Assembly (NCBI GenBank): GCA_023055505.1
Contig: JALIRH010000005.1
Location: 1,488,001 to 1,552,000 of the forward strand
Length of the DNA stretch: 64,000 bases
Origin: Callipepla californica brunnescens
Lineage: Eukaryota > Chordata > Aves > Galliformes > Odontophoridae
Direction: 5' to 3'
In this document: piece after piece, positions 38,358-51,640 of the stretch
How the letters are laid out: each line of letters opens with the position of its first letter
Numbering within the stretch: the stretch's first letter is position 1
Program-made: the position numbers and the translations under genes
Notes under the pieces: model-generated
Databases searched by the model: none
Seen by the model: only the letters and a program-made list of their open reading frames with translations
Told to the model about the DNA's origin: nothing

Positions 38358-38373
38358 TTTTTTTTTTTTTTTT
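38358..38373. repeat. T16 homopolymer
   Basis: Sixteen consecutive T; the poly-Lys in the minus-strand open frame across it is an artefact. Confidence 0.85.
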
Positions 38374-41300
38374 CTCTCCAAGCAAATCTTGATGATCCCT
38401 TTCAGACTGAAGTCCACTGAGTGTAAGAGATGTGCTTCCATGCCTTGGCTGTTTGTGCTTAAATGCTTGTAATGGCTCTTCCAATCCAGATGAGCAGACT
38501 GCTTTCTTCAACAAGTTTAGTTTTTCCCAGCTGAAGTATGGGCTGATTTTATAATATTCAGATGATCTGAATGGGAAGCAAAATAGGCGAGGCTGGTAAT
38601 ATCAAGGAGAACTGAAATAGTGGAAATGTATATTATAAACATTAACTAGATGTGGAGATTTCTAACAAACTTGTTTCTCGTTTAAAAGGGAAGGAAAGGA
38701 AGATTTGCTGCAGAGGAAAATCAATACAGGACTTAAGAAATAGCCTTTCGAAAGATATTTCAAAAATGCTAATAAACTGACTGCTATTTTAGACCCAAAT
38801 AGTTTGGTTAAATAGAGTTGTTTGTGGGATGGATTCTTGGAGATGATGTTGTGAGGAATATAGTGTTATGAGCCTTTTTTTTCCCCCCAGAAGTCTCAGG
38901 AGCTGTTTGGAGCATAAACGTAGGCTTTGGTAGCATGGTTTGCCTCCAGAGTTAGTGCTGGATAGTGGACATCCCTGTTAGCTCTAACATGAATACTTGA
39001 TTCTATGCTTCCAGTGTGGTGTGGACTGCCAGAAGAATGCATTGAGTGCATCTAGAACACTTTCTTTTTTTCTGCCAATACTTGAATGAAGTGCCATTTG
39101 GAATAGAGTGGGCAGTTCTGGCTTAAACAGATGACACTGAAGATGTAACATTCAGTGGAATTATTTTTCTTACGAATTTGTACACTTTATGCTAAAGAAG
39201 CATTAATTGCTCATGGAGCCAGTGACACAGATGGAAAAGTTTAATAAGGACCAGTTTCATCTGTCTTTTGGTTCTTCATGCTCCCTTAGGCTTCCTCCTC
39301 CAGGTGTAGATTTTGCAGGCTAAAGGATTCTGTTCTTGCCTTGCAGAACACAGGTGCTCTCACTTATAAAACAGGTATGTCTGAGGTGATCACCTGGGGC
39401 AACTGGGAGGCCTTAAATCTCAGGACTGACGGCCCTGACCTCTCCCAAAAGGGTCAGACTTGCGGCAGGTGGTGTCTGGATTTGATTTTCAAAGAACATG
39501 TACCCAGAGTACAAAATGCTGAGCGCCCTCATATCCTAAAGCCTCAGAAATGGTTAAATCCCAAACAATTGGGCAAGACAGGTGAAGCATTAAGACGTCA
39601 GTTGCTGGATTAAAGCTCAATGGAGAGGAAATCCATACCTGACACATAAAGGTGAGATTTCTGTGAACGGAAAGAAGGACTGCTGTATAGTCTGCCGGAG
39701 ATACTGCTGCAGCTCATATGCTTCTGTGTTTTGTGGCTTAAGGACTTCAAGGCAGACAGAAAACAAGAAGCATGGGTTAACTTGGTTCCCTGCTTTTTGT
39801 TTTTTATAACACAAGACGTGTCAGAATGAAACATAACATGAAAGAATTTCTGAGGAAAAGGAGAGAAAGGCCTGGAGTAATGCTGTACTTCAGAGTAAGG
39901 CATTTAATGAAGCTACTCATGTGAAACTCAGCACTTCCCAGGTTCTGCATGTGTATGCTGAGAACTCCAGGGACTGAGCTGCACTGTTCCTCATTAAGTG
40001 AATGTGCGTGACACAAACCAACACAGTTTTGTGTGCGCTTCTGTTTTGTCCCATTGCACTGCCTTCTTCCTTCATATCATGACTGTCTGAAATATCTACC
40101 ACTGCCTTCAGCATTCTCTGTTTTGGCCAAATGCAGCTGTATTTATATATGGGAATCAACACCCAATCAAAGGTGTTCAAGCAGTAATTTTTTTGGATTT
40201 TTTTTTTGTTTAACTTCAAGGGAAGGATGTACTTGTTAGTTATGCTGCAGCTTGCCAAAACATTTGGAGAGACTGCTTTCCCTGTTCACAAAGCTGATAC
40301 CCCAATCACTGGTATGCAGCTTGGGTAGGATTTGAGTCATTGCTTCTCAGAAGTTAGTTATCTGTCTCTCTAGTCTGTACCAAGCTCTTGAGAACACAGC
40401 TATCAACCATTAAGTTCATGGCAGCTGCTTTATAAGCTTTATGTCTTCCTCTTAATTCACCATGGTTTTTAATTCTGTCAGCGACAAGTGTCAACATACA
40501 GTATGTGTGTACTCCTAGAAATCAAGTGGACATGTTGCTTGTTCTCCTTTTTCTGACTGTTTCTGCCTGCAAATGATGTCTGAGATCATAATACAAGGCC
40601 AGAGCCATCCTGAGCCCCAGGACAAAGTGTTCAAGCTGCAGTGAGGGTTTTCAAAACATCAGTGTGAGACATGTGAGTGGCTTTGCTTTTTAGTTTGCAC
40701 CTAATAAGAAACCTGAAATCTTTCTCTGTGCACGTGTGGAAATGACTCTGAAGTGTATGTCTTTGTATAAATAGAGGCAATGTGAGGTAGCTGCAGGAAG
40801 TAAATTACCCACTTGTTATGTGCTGGGTTAACCCGGTGCTGAACCGTTCATGCAGAATTTGTTTGCAGAGCACGTGGGGCCAGCATGTCAGCTGCTGTAA
40901 CGTGAGTCTGTGCTCCTGACCCAATCGCATTAAGCCCAGGAATGTGATGTTGAACAAGAACTGGGTTGTGGATTTTTATGGCTACAGAATGTGACAGTCT
41001 TTCCCACCTTTTCCTGACCGCTTCTCCAAAAAGCGCTGTTAAATAAATTTGTGGCATTCATCACTTCACATGTGTAATGCCTCGGGCAGCAGCCCGGTGT
41101 AATAAGGAAAAACAGCGGGCTGTGTTTGGGAGGAGTTGGAAGGAACACAGGATGAGGCTGTCAGGGCTCTCCTGCAATGCAGTTATGTCCAGGAAGTGAT
41201 ACCCTGTGAGTCTTGCTGTTAATGTGGTACAACCAAAAAAATCTTCCTTATTTTTTTTTGCTGTTCTGTAGATATTAGCTAAAAGTGGATCTTTCTGGAT

Positions 41301-41813
41301 GTCCATAGCTTGCACATTATCATTATGCAGCGAGTGCTGTGTTCTTTCTCCTAACCTTTAATTTCCGGAGTTTAAGTGGGCCAATTGGGACATTTTCTTC
41401 TTCCAGGTACGAACTCAATGGAGCACCAAAGTCAGAACTGTTCAGTTGATATAGTGATGCTGCTTTTCCAGTACCATAGTGTCTATCTGGTAGAGGTTTG
41501 TCTTATAAGCTGCTTATATCAGTTGTAACCCAAGCAAGTGCATCATAGGAAGCGCCATGGAGCCCTTTATTTGTGGACATAAACCTTTTACAGCATTTAT
41601 ATTTCTAATGTAACGTATGTAAGATCTATATGTTATGCCTTCTTTTTCCTGTTGATCGTCAGTGACTTTACGTAGTTGTGGAGCAGGAGCCTAGGAATGA
41701 GAACCCTATGGATGTTTTATTGGTCTGAAAGTAAATATAATTCATATGTTTCACATGGAAATACTGGGAAGCTTGGAAAAATACCTTCTAGTCTTCTATT
41801 TGAGACTTCTTTT

Positions 41814-41849
41814 AAAAAAACACAAAAAAAAAAACCAAAAAAAAACCCA
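41814..41849. repeat. A-rich (AAAAAACAC) low-complexity patch
   Basis: Runs of 7, 11 and 9 A separated by CAC and CC. It shows no recognisable retroelement body. Confidence 0.8.
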
Positions 41850-42259
41850 CATCAGCTGTCTCATACCTCAGACTGTTGAGGCATATTATCACAATGAACA
41901 ACACAGCAGCAGCCCCCTGCAATGATGTGAACATCTGCAGAGCTGCAGTACCTGAAAATAACTCTGAAATGAACCTGAATCTGACATAGAAAAGGAGATT
42001 CAGAGGCAGCTGTGGGCCAACCTGAAACCAAGTTCTCTTGAAGGTCTGCAAATGGAAACATGCCGGAAGAGGGCTGGCTTGGAGCACTTCATTATTATGA
42101 ATGCTTGAGTAATGTTCATACTTTGTCATTGCTCACTTTTATGGGGGGGCTGGCTTCGAATGCAGTATATTATGCAATGGTTTTGTCATGTATCAGTGAT
42201 GATATTAACAGTCTAATGCTAAACAGGTTCTGAGGAAATGAGGAGGAAAAAAAAATGAC

Positions 42260-42580
42260 TTACTATATTTACCCTGAAACAAGATTCAATCTGCCACTGT
42301 ATTTAATGCTATATTTTTCATTATCTCACAAGCATATGTTGGAACCGCTACAGATGATGAAGTTAGCTGCTGGGCAGAGCTATCATCAATGCTTTCCATC
42401 TTTATTTTAATAAGAGGAACGAGCAAATTGTTTGTGACCTTTGTCAAGGGCTTCCTGGAATACAAGAAACCTAGCTGCAACAGAATCACTAGCCTGGAGC
42501 CCTGCTGAATATTCAAAGCTTCAGCCCTGAATAAAATGTGCTGTAACAAAGCCATTGTCTGATGGAGCCATGTCTACTAC
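42260..42580. promoter_or_regulatory. Candidate conserved non-coding element
   Basis: Repeat-free segment of complex composition with TTTAATGCTATATTTTTCAT (about 42302), TTATTTTAATAAGAGG (about 42401) and GCTGAATATTCAAAGCTTC (about 42504). A minus-strand open frame of 89 codons (42286-42555) crosses it but lacks any protein family signature. I infer a regulatory rather than coding nature; conservation was not tested. Confidence 0.25.
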
Positions 42581-45500
42581 AAAGGAACAGGGATCTAACA
42601 GCAAAAGTTAAATCTTTTTTATTATTATTGTTATTCTTTAAATTTCTGGAACAGTATCAGCAATGCGCTGTTTTGTTCAGCGGCTCTGAAAATGTACATG
42701 AAGGCAGGAAGCTTAAAATCGCATCTCCTTGACAGCTGGCTCACAGAGCATGCTGCTGTGGGGAAAAAAAGTGGGCTTTTGGTTTTTTTTTAGGAAAGAA
42801 AAAGCTGACATATGTGCTTTTGGTATGTGTCACATAAGGGTCACGTCCCCCATGGCAGGCAGTGTTTAGGATGGGGAGTTGCCATTTTTAGGTACCTCAG
42901 ACAAAGAGAGCCTTCTGTGGAGCTAAGCGCGTGACACGGTATCAAGCAAGTGAGAATATTCCTGTTTTGACACTTATATTTTTGCAATTCTTAATAGTTT
43001 GTGGAGATGGAGGGCATACCAGGTGCCATCTTCTGAAGCAGGCATAGGCTTCGCATGTGGCCTGAGACAAAGCACTTGTTTATGTTCATTTAAGTCAAGC
43101 TCTTGCTGAATTCAGAGCTTCTAAAGAACATTACATGTATAAGGGAACTAAAACAATCAGTGGAAGTGATGATATCTGAGATAGGAAAGGCAGCACTGAG
43201 AAATAAGTTCTGCATTTCTGGCAGCCAGTCAAACTTCTGCATGGGATAAGGTGAATGTAAATACAAGGAGAGATACTTTGCATGGTGCTATGAGTGGAGC
43301 TGGGTGCAGGCAGTGAGTGGCCTGTAAACCTTCAGAGTTTTAGAAGCGTACTAGCAGTTCAGGTTACTGTTAGTGCTGGTGGATCTTGAGGTGTGGGACG
43401 CGACTGGTTGGTGAAGGTACTGATGTGTGAAGGGTTCAGATACAGAAAGGGGAGTAAACTTAGGTTGCAGTTACCATCTGGACACCCAGAAAAAGCCAAG
43501 AACGTGAGGAGTCTTAAGAACCAAAACCAGACAAATTATTTCCATGTTAGAACTTTAATTTCTGTTAGACGACTTTTTCCATACTGTGTATTTTAACAAC
43601 AGTTCTAAATTTCTGTTGGCTAGATATTGACTACTACTGTTACTTTTTGGATTAAATACCTTCTGGTAGCAATGTACCCACTTTACCTGTCTGAGCTGTA
43701 AGGAGAACCCAAACAAACACATCCCTAACTGTTACCTCTACACGTGGCCTCTGTGTATCCATAAGATGGTACAAAAAATCTTTCCATGCACCATTTCCAT
43801 AGTGATTGAGTTTTGGCATCGGTTCCATGTTGGTTTCTGGATTCTTAAGTTACTTCTGTTGGGAGTGTGATACTCAGATGCAGTATTTCACTCAGTTTGA
43901 TATTGTCAGGGACTTGCGATGAAGTCCCTTATGGATGCCTATAAAGGGCAGTTGTACAGTGATACGAGCAGATTTCTGCAGAGCATGAAAACATGATTCC
44001 AGAACTGATGCTTTTCATGTTGAGATAATGATAGCAAATCCAGCATGTTGCATCTTGGTGCAGGTGCATGCAGAACAGCAGAGCTGTCCTGCCCTGGTGT
44101 TGGTGCACTTTTCTGGCAGTGCTGCTTCATGACCATTGGACAGAGCTGTGTGGCAGTAGCCAGAGTACTGTGTCAAGTCCTTCTTCCTTTCTTCCCTTCC
44201 CGTGAAGTTTTCTGTTGACATTGGGGTTCTGCAAGATAGGTAAGAAAGCTGCCCCAAACTCTCCAAGTGAACAAAGTGGTTGTGACCTACCCTGGTGAAG
44301 CTCTTTCACATCACTTTCACTTCATGTCACAGTTCCTTCTAAAGGGTTGAAACTAGCACCCGTGAATCACCTCCGCGATTTATTAAGATCGTTTTTGTGT
44401 TCGGGGCTTCAGAAATAGTGTGTCTGAAAACTGGAGGAGTCTGCACAATTATTTCTGGCATTTGCCAGCATTAATGCTTCTGTGCAAAACCATCTGGTGG
44501 GGAAGCTAGGAGCACTGAATGAAAGGTGTAAACCTGGATTAGCATTGATACGGTTTTCTATTGCATTTGGCTCGTTCACATCTCACTGGATGTTATCCAG
44601 GTTCCCTTAGAAGAGCCAAGATTGCCATCATACAGTGTAATGCCATATGTTAAGATTCATATGACATATTACCTAGAAGTCATAAATTATTATACTGTGT
44701 CTCTTTACAGGGCTGTGATTAGATATGTTTATGTAAATGCACCTTCCAAGGAAAAATGGCACATGATGTTAAACAACAGTATGCATGGCAGCTATAATGA
44801 GATACTTTGACTCAGTCAGGACGTTGCCTTGAAAACAATCTGATCCCAGTGTAATGAGAAATTAATGTCCTTTTTTAAATGCACTGATCCTCTGTGAGGC
44901 TTCTGCTGGGGATGTCATTACTGGGGAAAGTACTCTGCACACGCAAGTTAACAGAGGGAAGTGGTTCAAAGACAGCTCTGCAGACAAAATTGGTATAAAT
45001 CCAGCTTTGTCAGAGCTTCCCAGTAGTTATATTAGTTGTGTTAGTGCTGTGGCCTGCTTGAGAAATAGGAGTTTGTAGTGCAGACCTTCCTTGTGGGATT
45101 TCATGAGAGTTTTAATTTTTTGATCCTGGCATTGTTTGTGTTGCTTATCTGAAATCCCATATGCACGCAGGTATGTATATAGGTGCCATACCCTGTGATA
45201 CGTGGTTGTAAGACAAAGATTTCAACAGTAGCTTTGAAATGCTCCCATAAAAGCAAAGATGTGAACCCTGAGTTAGATTGTTATTATACTTGTGTACCTT
45301 TATGTGAGCTGAATTCTGCCAGCGCTAGAAAGATATAACATGCACAATTAAATCAGCTGTAAATTTTCTCAATTACTGCTCCAAAGATGGAGACAGTAAT
45401 CAAGTGTGGAGAGATAAATATGCTTAGTTAGAAAGCTAACCAAACTGGGCTGAGTATTTGTGTATTTCAGATAAGCACTTTGATAATAAATTAGAATCAG

Positions 45501-47000
45501 TCTTTTAAATATCAAAACAAAGGAGATACAAGTATTCAGACAAGAGCTTATCCTAACACTGAGAATAACGTGGATTTTGTCCAGCAATAATGGTTTTTTC
45601 AAACCAGGTAAAAGAATCCAGTGGTTGTGATTATCAGAGTTGCTTTACGTTGTTGAGAGATCAGATCTGGTGAGCTTTGTAATGGTTTAACATTGCCTCC
45701 ATTAGTCTGCTGCAGTATTTAAGAGGACTAATATAAAGAGAAATGTTAAAGATGCAAAGGGAAGCGGTATATTATTTGAGAATCAAAGCACTTAGATCAA
45801 GCTACAAACCAGAGGGAGGTTGTTGGTTTGTTTTGAAATATGAACCACCGCAAAACACAAATGCCAACAAGAAATCCTCATACCAGTGCTGCTGCATTGC
45901 TGTTAACACCTTGATATTGCACCTCTGTATGTATATGTCTACTTCTTCTTATCCGTGCAGGATGCTGCTGGGTGTGCTCCCCAGGCTCAGTGTCACTGCG
46001 GGATCAGCTCACACATGATTATGTGAGGGATCAGCATGATCGGCTGTCACTGATTTCACTGACATCTGTCCCCACAGTGAGACAAGCTGCAACATGAATT
46101 ATTGAAGACGTACACATGCAGATCTGTGTCATGATTATGCCAAACAATACACTTTGCCACACTCCAGAGAGCTGAGGAGAGCCGTGTGGACAGCTGCTTT
46201 AACCCTTTTTGGCAATCTGTTCCTATCTTACAAACGCAGGAACTTTGGGAGTTCTGTAGAATTTAGGTAGCTGGAGTCATTGCTCGCTGCTGTAGATGGC
46301 TGTTGCATATTGGTTGTCTGTGGCAGTGTAAAGCTTTATAAAACAAGCTCTTGGAATCTTGGTGGGAGGCCTTGATCTTGCAGCAAGTGACAAACGTTGG
46401 CCCTGATCCAGCAGAGAAACTGAGGCTGATTATGTTTAACCAGAAGAAGATGTTTGTTTCATAAGACAGCTTGTTACGCTTACTGTGTGTAAGGCAGAAG
46501 AAAACAAATATCCAAAAGACAAGAAAATGAACTAAATAACAGAAATCTAATGGTTACAAAATACGCAAATGCAGTTAGGCTGTGAGTGACTGAGAGACTT
46601 CTTTTGATGAGGCATAAACAGAATAGGGAATATCACTTGTGTGTGTACAGTACTGAATGTGATGAAAATGTGGACAACTTGGTTGTAACCTGCTCAGAAG
46701 GATGAACTGGGTGTCCTGTTCTAGCATCTGAAATCTATGTGCAGAAAAAGGGGAGGTTTGGTTACTTGATATATCAAGTGACAGTGGGGCTTGCTTAGAT
46801 AACACTAGCTCTGCTCTGATTTGAGAGCAAGAGGATATTGTGTGTGTCTGGTTCATCATATAATGTCTTCACCAGTGTAGTGAAATTGCTGACATAGAGA
46901 GAACGGTCTGAGAAGACACTGGGATACTCTTGTTCCACATCTCCCCAGCGATTCCACTGGATAAGTGGTGGCTCACTGCAGTGATACAGGTGAAGAGTCA
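42581..47000. other. Unique non-coding sequence
   Basis: No gene or interspersed repeat recognised. Parts (about 44600-44960 and 45960-46220) are repeat-free with complex composition, but nothing specific can be assigned. Confidence 0.5.
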
Positions 47001-47225
47001 ACAAACTGTTCAGGTTGGAAAAGGCCATTAAGATCACTAAGTTCATCCACCAGCCCACCCCCACCATGTCCGCTATGTCCCTCAGTACCACATCTCCACA
47101 GTTTTTTAATAAGTTTGGGGATGATGACTCTCCCACCTCCCTGGGCAACCAGTGCCAATGGCTCACCACTCTTTCTGAGAGTAAATTTCTCCCAGTATAT
47201 AACCTGGACTATCCTTCCAACCTGA
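47001..47225 (-). mobile_element. CR1 LINE 3' fragment, antisense
   Basis: Plus-strand CAGGTTGGAAAAGGCCATTA (47011-47030), then CCACCCCCACCATGTCCGC near 47055 and CTCCCACCTCCCTGGGCAAC near 47129, form the complement of the CR1 3' region in correct order. Truncated and full of indels; open frames on both strands across it are relics of the element. Confidence 0.9.
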
Positions 47226-48865
47226 AGTGCACAATGATGCCTAGTTAAGAATGTTTTTTCATAAGGGAAAAAGAAATAATTTCGCCTCAGAAATCTTGCT
47301 GGTTCCAGTGAAAGTGTTTTGTGGACTTGATGTCATACAGTCAGAAGAGCTGCTGCGCAGAGGTGAGGGGGAAGTAACTGGAAAGTTCCTGAACTGATGG
47401 CACTAGAAGAGCATTAGTGACCAAAAAAAAAAAAAAAAAAAAAAAAAAAGGTAAAGAGGTTGAAGAGGTTGTTTTAAAGTCAAAAAAGTGGGAAATGTCT
47501 TAATCTAAGTAAAGGTAAGCCTAATTTTCAGAAGGCCGCTGATAGGAATGCCTGGCTTTTCAGATGGCATGTCTTTTTACCAAGGTTAAGCTGCTAAAGA
47601 GGTCTGAGTAATGATCTACCTATCTTGAGAAAGATGCTTGAGTGAAGCACCTTTTTTCAACCTCTGTTTCAGTAATCACCTTTGGGACCCTAAAAGCTTA
47701 AGGGTGAGATTAATAAGTCTTGTGTGATTTCAGTGACACTTAACAATTTAAGCAATATTGATGGAAGTGCCTTCTGTGGTGTCTTGGTGTTGGTTTGCAA
47801 GGGAGGCCTTCATGCTTCAAGAGTGCCTCTGTTGCTGAACCTTCATGCTAGAGTCAGAATCAAGGAGCAGTTCAAAGCTGTGCCTGACTCTGCAGGAACT
47901 TTGTTCTTTTAGAGAGCTGTGGATAATCAAGGAGAAGCAAACAGGAGCTTTCACCTATTAAAAACTTCCTGTGGAAGTAGCCACTTCCACCAGCTATTCT
48001 AAGAACCCTTTTTTTCTGCAGGTTTAGTATGCAGAAATGAGGGAGGCTGGTGGATTTTGCTCCCCTGTCAGACTGTGGGCTATGGTAATTCTGTGTTTGC
48101 TGGTAATGGTGAACTGCTTTGGATGGATTCTTTTTAATCTCTCTGTTTTCTGCTCCCATAAAATAGATATGGAATCAAGCAAAGACTTAGTATGTCTCAA
48201 ATATTGTCAAAAGGAGAGGATGAGCTCTGTTAAAGGGCTTAGCAGAAGTCAGATGTGGCCTTCCACCTTGTTGCAGAAATAATTATAATTCAGACCCTTG
48301 CACAGTGTCCTGCATCAGAAGCTATGAATATTTGGAGCTTTGTGGGAATGGATTATTTGCTCTAAATATACTCTGAGTAATTGTATAGCTCATATCCAGC
48401 AGGTCAGGATTACAGATTTCATTACAGTTTCCAGAGATTGGAAGCCTTTATACAATTACCATAAGTCCAACTAAGAGGTAAAATCATTTCTACAATATGG
48501 AATAGGAGAGGATACTGATCCGACATGACTTTCTCTAGGCTTCAGTTTCATGAGGGAAATCTTTTCTCGTTGCCATTTTGATTTGATATATCCCAAATGT
48601 AAGGCATACCAGGTGTGATAAATTGTTGGATCCTCCTTCCCTACACTTAAAGACAACAAATCAGTGTTCCCTGTGCTGGTTTCTAGCATTTTTGCTTGTT
48701 TGCTGCAAGTTTTTGCTTTCCTATGGCTTTTGGAACAGGGACTAGCAGTTCATAGTCAGTCAGAATGTAGTGACAAATCCTTAACGGCATTGTGGCTGAG
48801 TTACTTATAAATAAGAAAACTGAATCTGGGAGTTTATTCATATTAAAATTGAAAATATTGCTTTA
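47226..48865. other. Unique non-coding sequence
   Basis: Nothing recognisable except an A27 run at 47423-47449. Confidence 0.55.
47423..47449. repeat. A27 homopolymer
   Basis: Twenty-seven consecutive A followed by GGTAAAGAGGTTGAAGAGGT, a short GAGGTTGAA-type repeat. No recognisable element upstream that it could be the tail of. Confidence 0.88.
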
Positions 48866-49385
48866 TCCTTCTTTTTCCTTTTTCCTTTTTCCTTTTTTTT
48901 TTCCTTTTTTCCTTTTTTTTTTTCCTTTTTCCTTTTTTTTTTTTCCTTTTTCCTTTTTTTTTTTCCTTTTTCCTTTTTTTTTTTTTCCTTTTTCCTTTTT
49001 TTTTTTTTCCTTTTTTTTCCTTTTTCTTTTTTTTCCTTTTTCCTTTTTTTTTCCTTTTTTCCTTTTTTTTTTTCCTTTTTCCTTTTTTTTTTTCCTTTTT
49101 TTTCTTTTTTTTTTCCTTTTTCCTTTTTTTTTTTTTTTCCTTTTTCCTTTTTTTTTTTTTTCCTTTTTTTCCTTTTTTTTTTCCTTTTTCCTTTTTTTTT
49201 TCCTTTTTTCCTTTTTTTTTTTCCTTTTTTCCTTTTTTTTTCCTTTTTTCCTTTTTTTCCTTTTTCCTTTTTTCCTTTTTCCTTTTTCCTTTTTCCTTTT
49301 TTCCTTTTTTCCTTTTTCCTTTTTCCTTTTTCCTTTTTTCCTTTTTCCTTTTTCCTTTTTTCCTTTTTTCCTTTTTCCTTTTTCC
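48866..49385. repeat. 520-nt uninterrupted pyrimidine tract, (TTTTTCC)n-type satellite
   Basis: Every base from 48866 to 49385 is C or T; the flanking purines are A48865 and A49386. The unit is CC followed by a T-run. In the 5' two thirds, short runs (5-6 T) tend to alternate with long ones (8-13 T), suggesting a compound unit of roughly 17-20 bases. From about 49250 to 49385 the array settles into nearly regular 7-8-base TTTTTCC/TTTTTTCC units. With no A on the plus strand and no T on the minus strand, stop codons are impossible in all six frames. That alone explains the 174-200-codon Phe/Pro/Leu/Ser-rich and Lys/Arg/Glu/Gly-rich open frames here; they are not genes. Mirror-symmetric homopurine-homopyrimidine DNA of this length can form intramolecular triplexes. 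Confidence 0.97.
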
Positions 49386-51640
49386 ATGATCTAGCAAATA
49401 AGATTTAAGCCAAAATAGGAAGAAATTGTAGAGACAGTCTCAGGAGCTCAAAGAATTGAGGTAGCTCTAAAGTTGACAGGCAGCAAAGCAGAAAACCTGT
49501 GTATTGTTGATACTTGCTTTATGCAGCACTGATGTGCAGATCTTGGACAGATGTCTGTGCACAGGCATCTCTGCTGTGCAAAGAGATACTGAAATTGTGA
49601 TTCCAAGGGCTTAGAGTTGCACAAGTGCTCAGCTCTTGTGCCTGAATGTAGGCACATGTGACAGCGGTGCCTACGAGGGCATACTACTTGCATTGTGATT
49701 GATATTTTCTGATGGCAGTTAATCTTGGGTAATATTAAATGGGAACAAAGAGTGCTATTGGTCAAACCTTTGGACTCGCTCCTGGCTTTTTTTTTTTTTT
49801 TTTTTTTTTTTAGAAAAAGGGATAGTATGGGAATTCTGTATAATTGCAAAAGATCATGCTAAGAATGGGCTTGCACCTCCAGTCGTCTTAGAATCTTTTT
49901 TAGGTATGTCAGTAGCGTTCCCCAACAATGCTGCTCTGTTCTCTGATCCTGGGAGACAAACTGAAGCACTGAAGGGTAACACATGAGGAAAAAAAGAAAT
50001 GTGTTGATGAATGTAAAGTTTTTTTTTCCCTCATGAGAACATTTGCAAAGCAGATACCTGATGCAACTTTACATGTTATAAACCAGGCCTTTGCTCAGCT
50101 CTCCTGACACATATTTCTCTGTGTCACTGTGGCCAGTTTTGGACATCTTGTTGTCCTTCTGATTCCTCAGAGCTGTCTTGATAGAACTCATTGCCTTTGG
50201 TTTAACAGCACAGATGTCCTGCAAAAAGGCTTTATTTGATCCATCATTGAAATATCCCAGTGTGATCGGCTGGACAGTTAGAATGGGATACTAAATACTG
50301 ATGCAGGTCCAGAGAAATCTGATTTTATGTACGTTCAGGTTAATCAGCATTCGCGTGCAATTTCTCGTGCTTGCCAGAAAAGGAAATACCTTCATGTAAA
50401 ATCTGATGAGACTTTCAATATTAAGATGTAAAACACAAAAAGATAGTATAGACAAAGGGATTGTAAACTCTCTTACTGTGTTTCAGCTACAGGCTATAAT
50501 GACACAAACAGAAGGTAACACATGGTTCCCTCTAAGAATATGACTTCAATGGGCTACTCAGATGCTTAAAGATTAGCATATGCCTGGGTGCTTTGTTGAA
50601 TCAGAGCAAAACTTAGGTGTGAATCCAGGAAGATGGAGCATTCTGAGCCATTTCTCTGTAGCCATTGGCATGAGCTGACTGCACGTGGGGCCTAAAATAG
50701 GAGAGAGACCTTGCTACTACATGATGTCATCCCATCTACATCTGTGGGACCGCTCTTTCCTTTTGCACGCAGAATTGCCGTGGATGGTGACAATTGATTC
50801 CATAAGGTGAATGAACAGGATTATATGTTTACCATCAAAAGAGCAGCATCTGTTGTTTTTAGCACTTCCTGGAACCACGAGAGTCTTAAATCGAACTAAC
50901 AGTACATTAAGGTTGTTTGAGGTATTAATGCTCCATATTTCCATTTTTCTTTTTTTTTTTTTCTTTTTAAGAAAAGAAGGAACTTCTTTGTAGTTTTTCA
51001 GTCATTCCTGTGTCTGCTGTTCTTTTTTCATTACTGTGAGTTTCTATGGTTTCTTCTTACTCTCTTTCCTGTGGAAGATGGATGTTTCTTTAGAAGCAGA
51101 ACTATAGCATAACAAAAGTGCATGTCTGAGTAGATGCATACAGTACCTGCAGGTCAAATTCAGCGTTCCTGGATGCTGTAGTAATTTCAGCCTTAAACAT
51201 GTTATTAGCCTTTGGCTTTGGAAAGCCATATGGCCAACAAATCTGGCCAGAAGCAGACTGAATCCAATTCACAGAAAGCTGGTAAACCTGGATTTGTTGC
51301 TGAGTGTGTCCAAATGTTGTCTTTAGTCAGCCAAAAAAATACTAGCAGCCAAACTACTATGACAAAGTAGGACTGATGGCTGCGTTTTCACCTGACAAAC
51401 GCAGGTGATAAATGCAGGGAGTGGCAGAAAGCCACCAGAATCTTTTTCAACTTGTTCAGATTCTAGTATTTACCAGTCTCTCTTTTGCCACAGATGCATT
51501 TAACTTCTGTCCATTTTCTTGTGGTGCGCTGTGAAGTGGAAGGAGGGTTGGCTCCAACTTGTGTGCTCAGTGCCTTGAATGGGTAAATGAAGAAAGCCCT
51601 CCATCCCTGTGGAATATGGAGGGACCTGCCATGCCCAAGC
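49386..51640. other. Unique non-coding sequence
   Basis: No gene recognised. A T25 run lies at 49787-49811. An interrupted T-rich patch lies near 50946-50968. Confidence 0.55.
49787..49811. repeat. T25 homopolymer
   Basis: Twenty-five consecutive T with no adjoining retroelement recognised. Confidence 0.88.

Larger units (their letters stand above)
37686..42255. other. Unique non-coding sequence
   Basis: No gene that I can support. A T16 run lies at 38358-38373 and an A/C-rich patch at 41814-41849. The open frame 39341-39613 (plus, 90 codons) is rather polar (…RVQNAERPHILKPQKW…) but matches no family I know. Confidence 0.5.

Noticed and set aside
48792..49394. 200-codon plus-strand and 174-184-codon minus-strand open frames
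   Set aside because: The pyrimidine tract cannot contain stop codons on either strand. The products are only Phe/Pro/Leu/Ser or Lys/Arg/Glu/Gly repeats.
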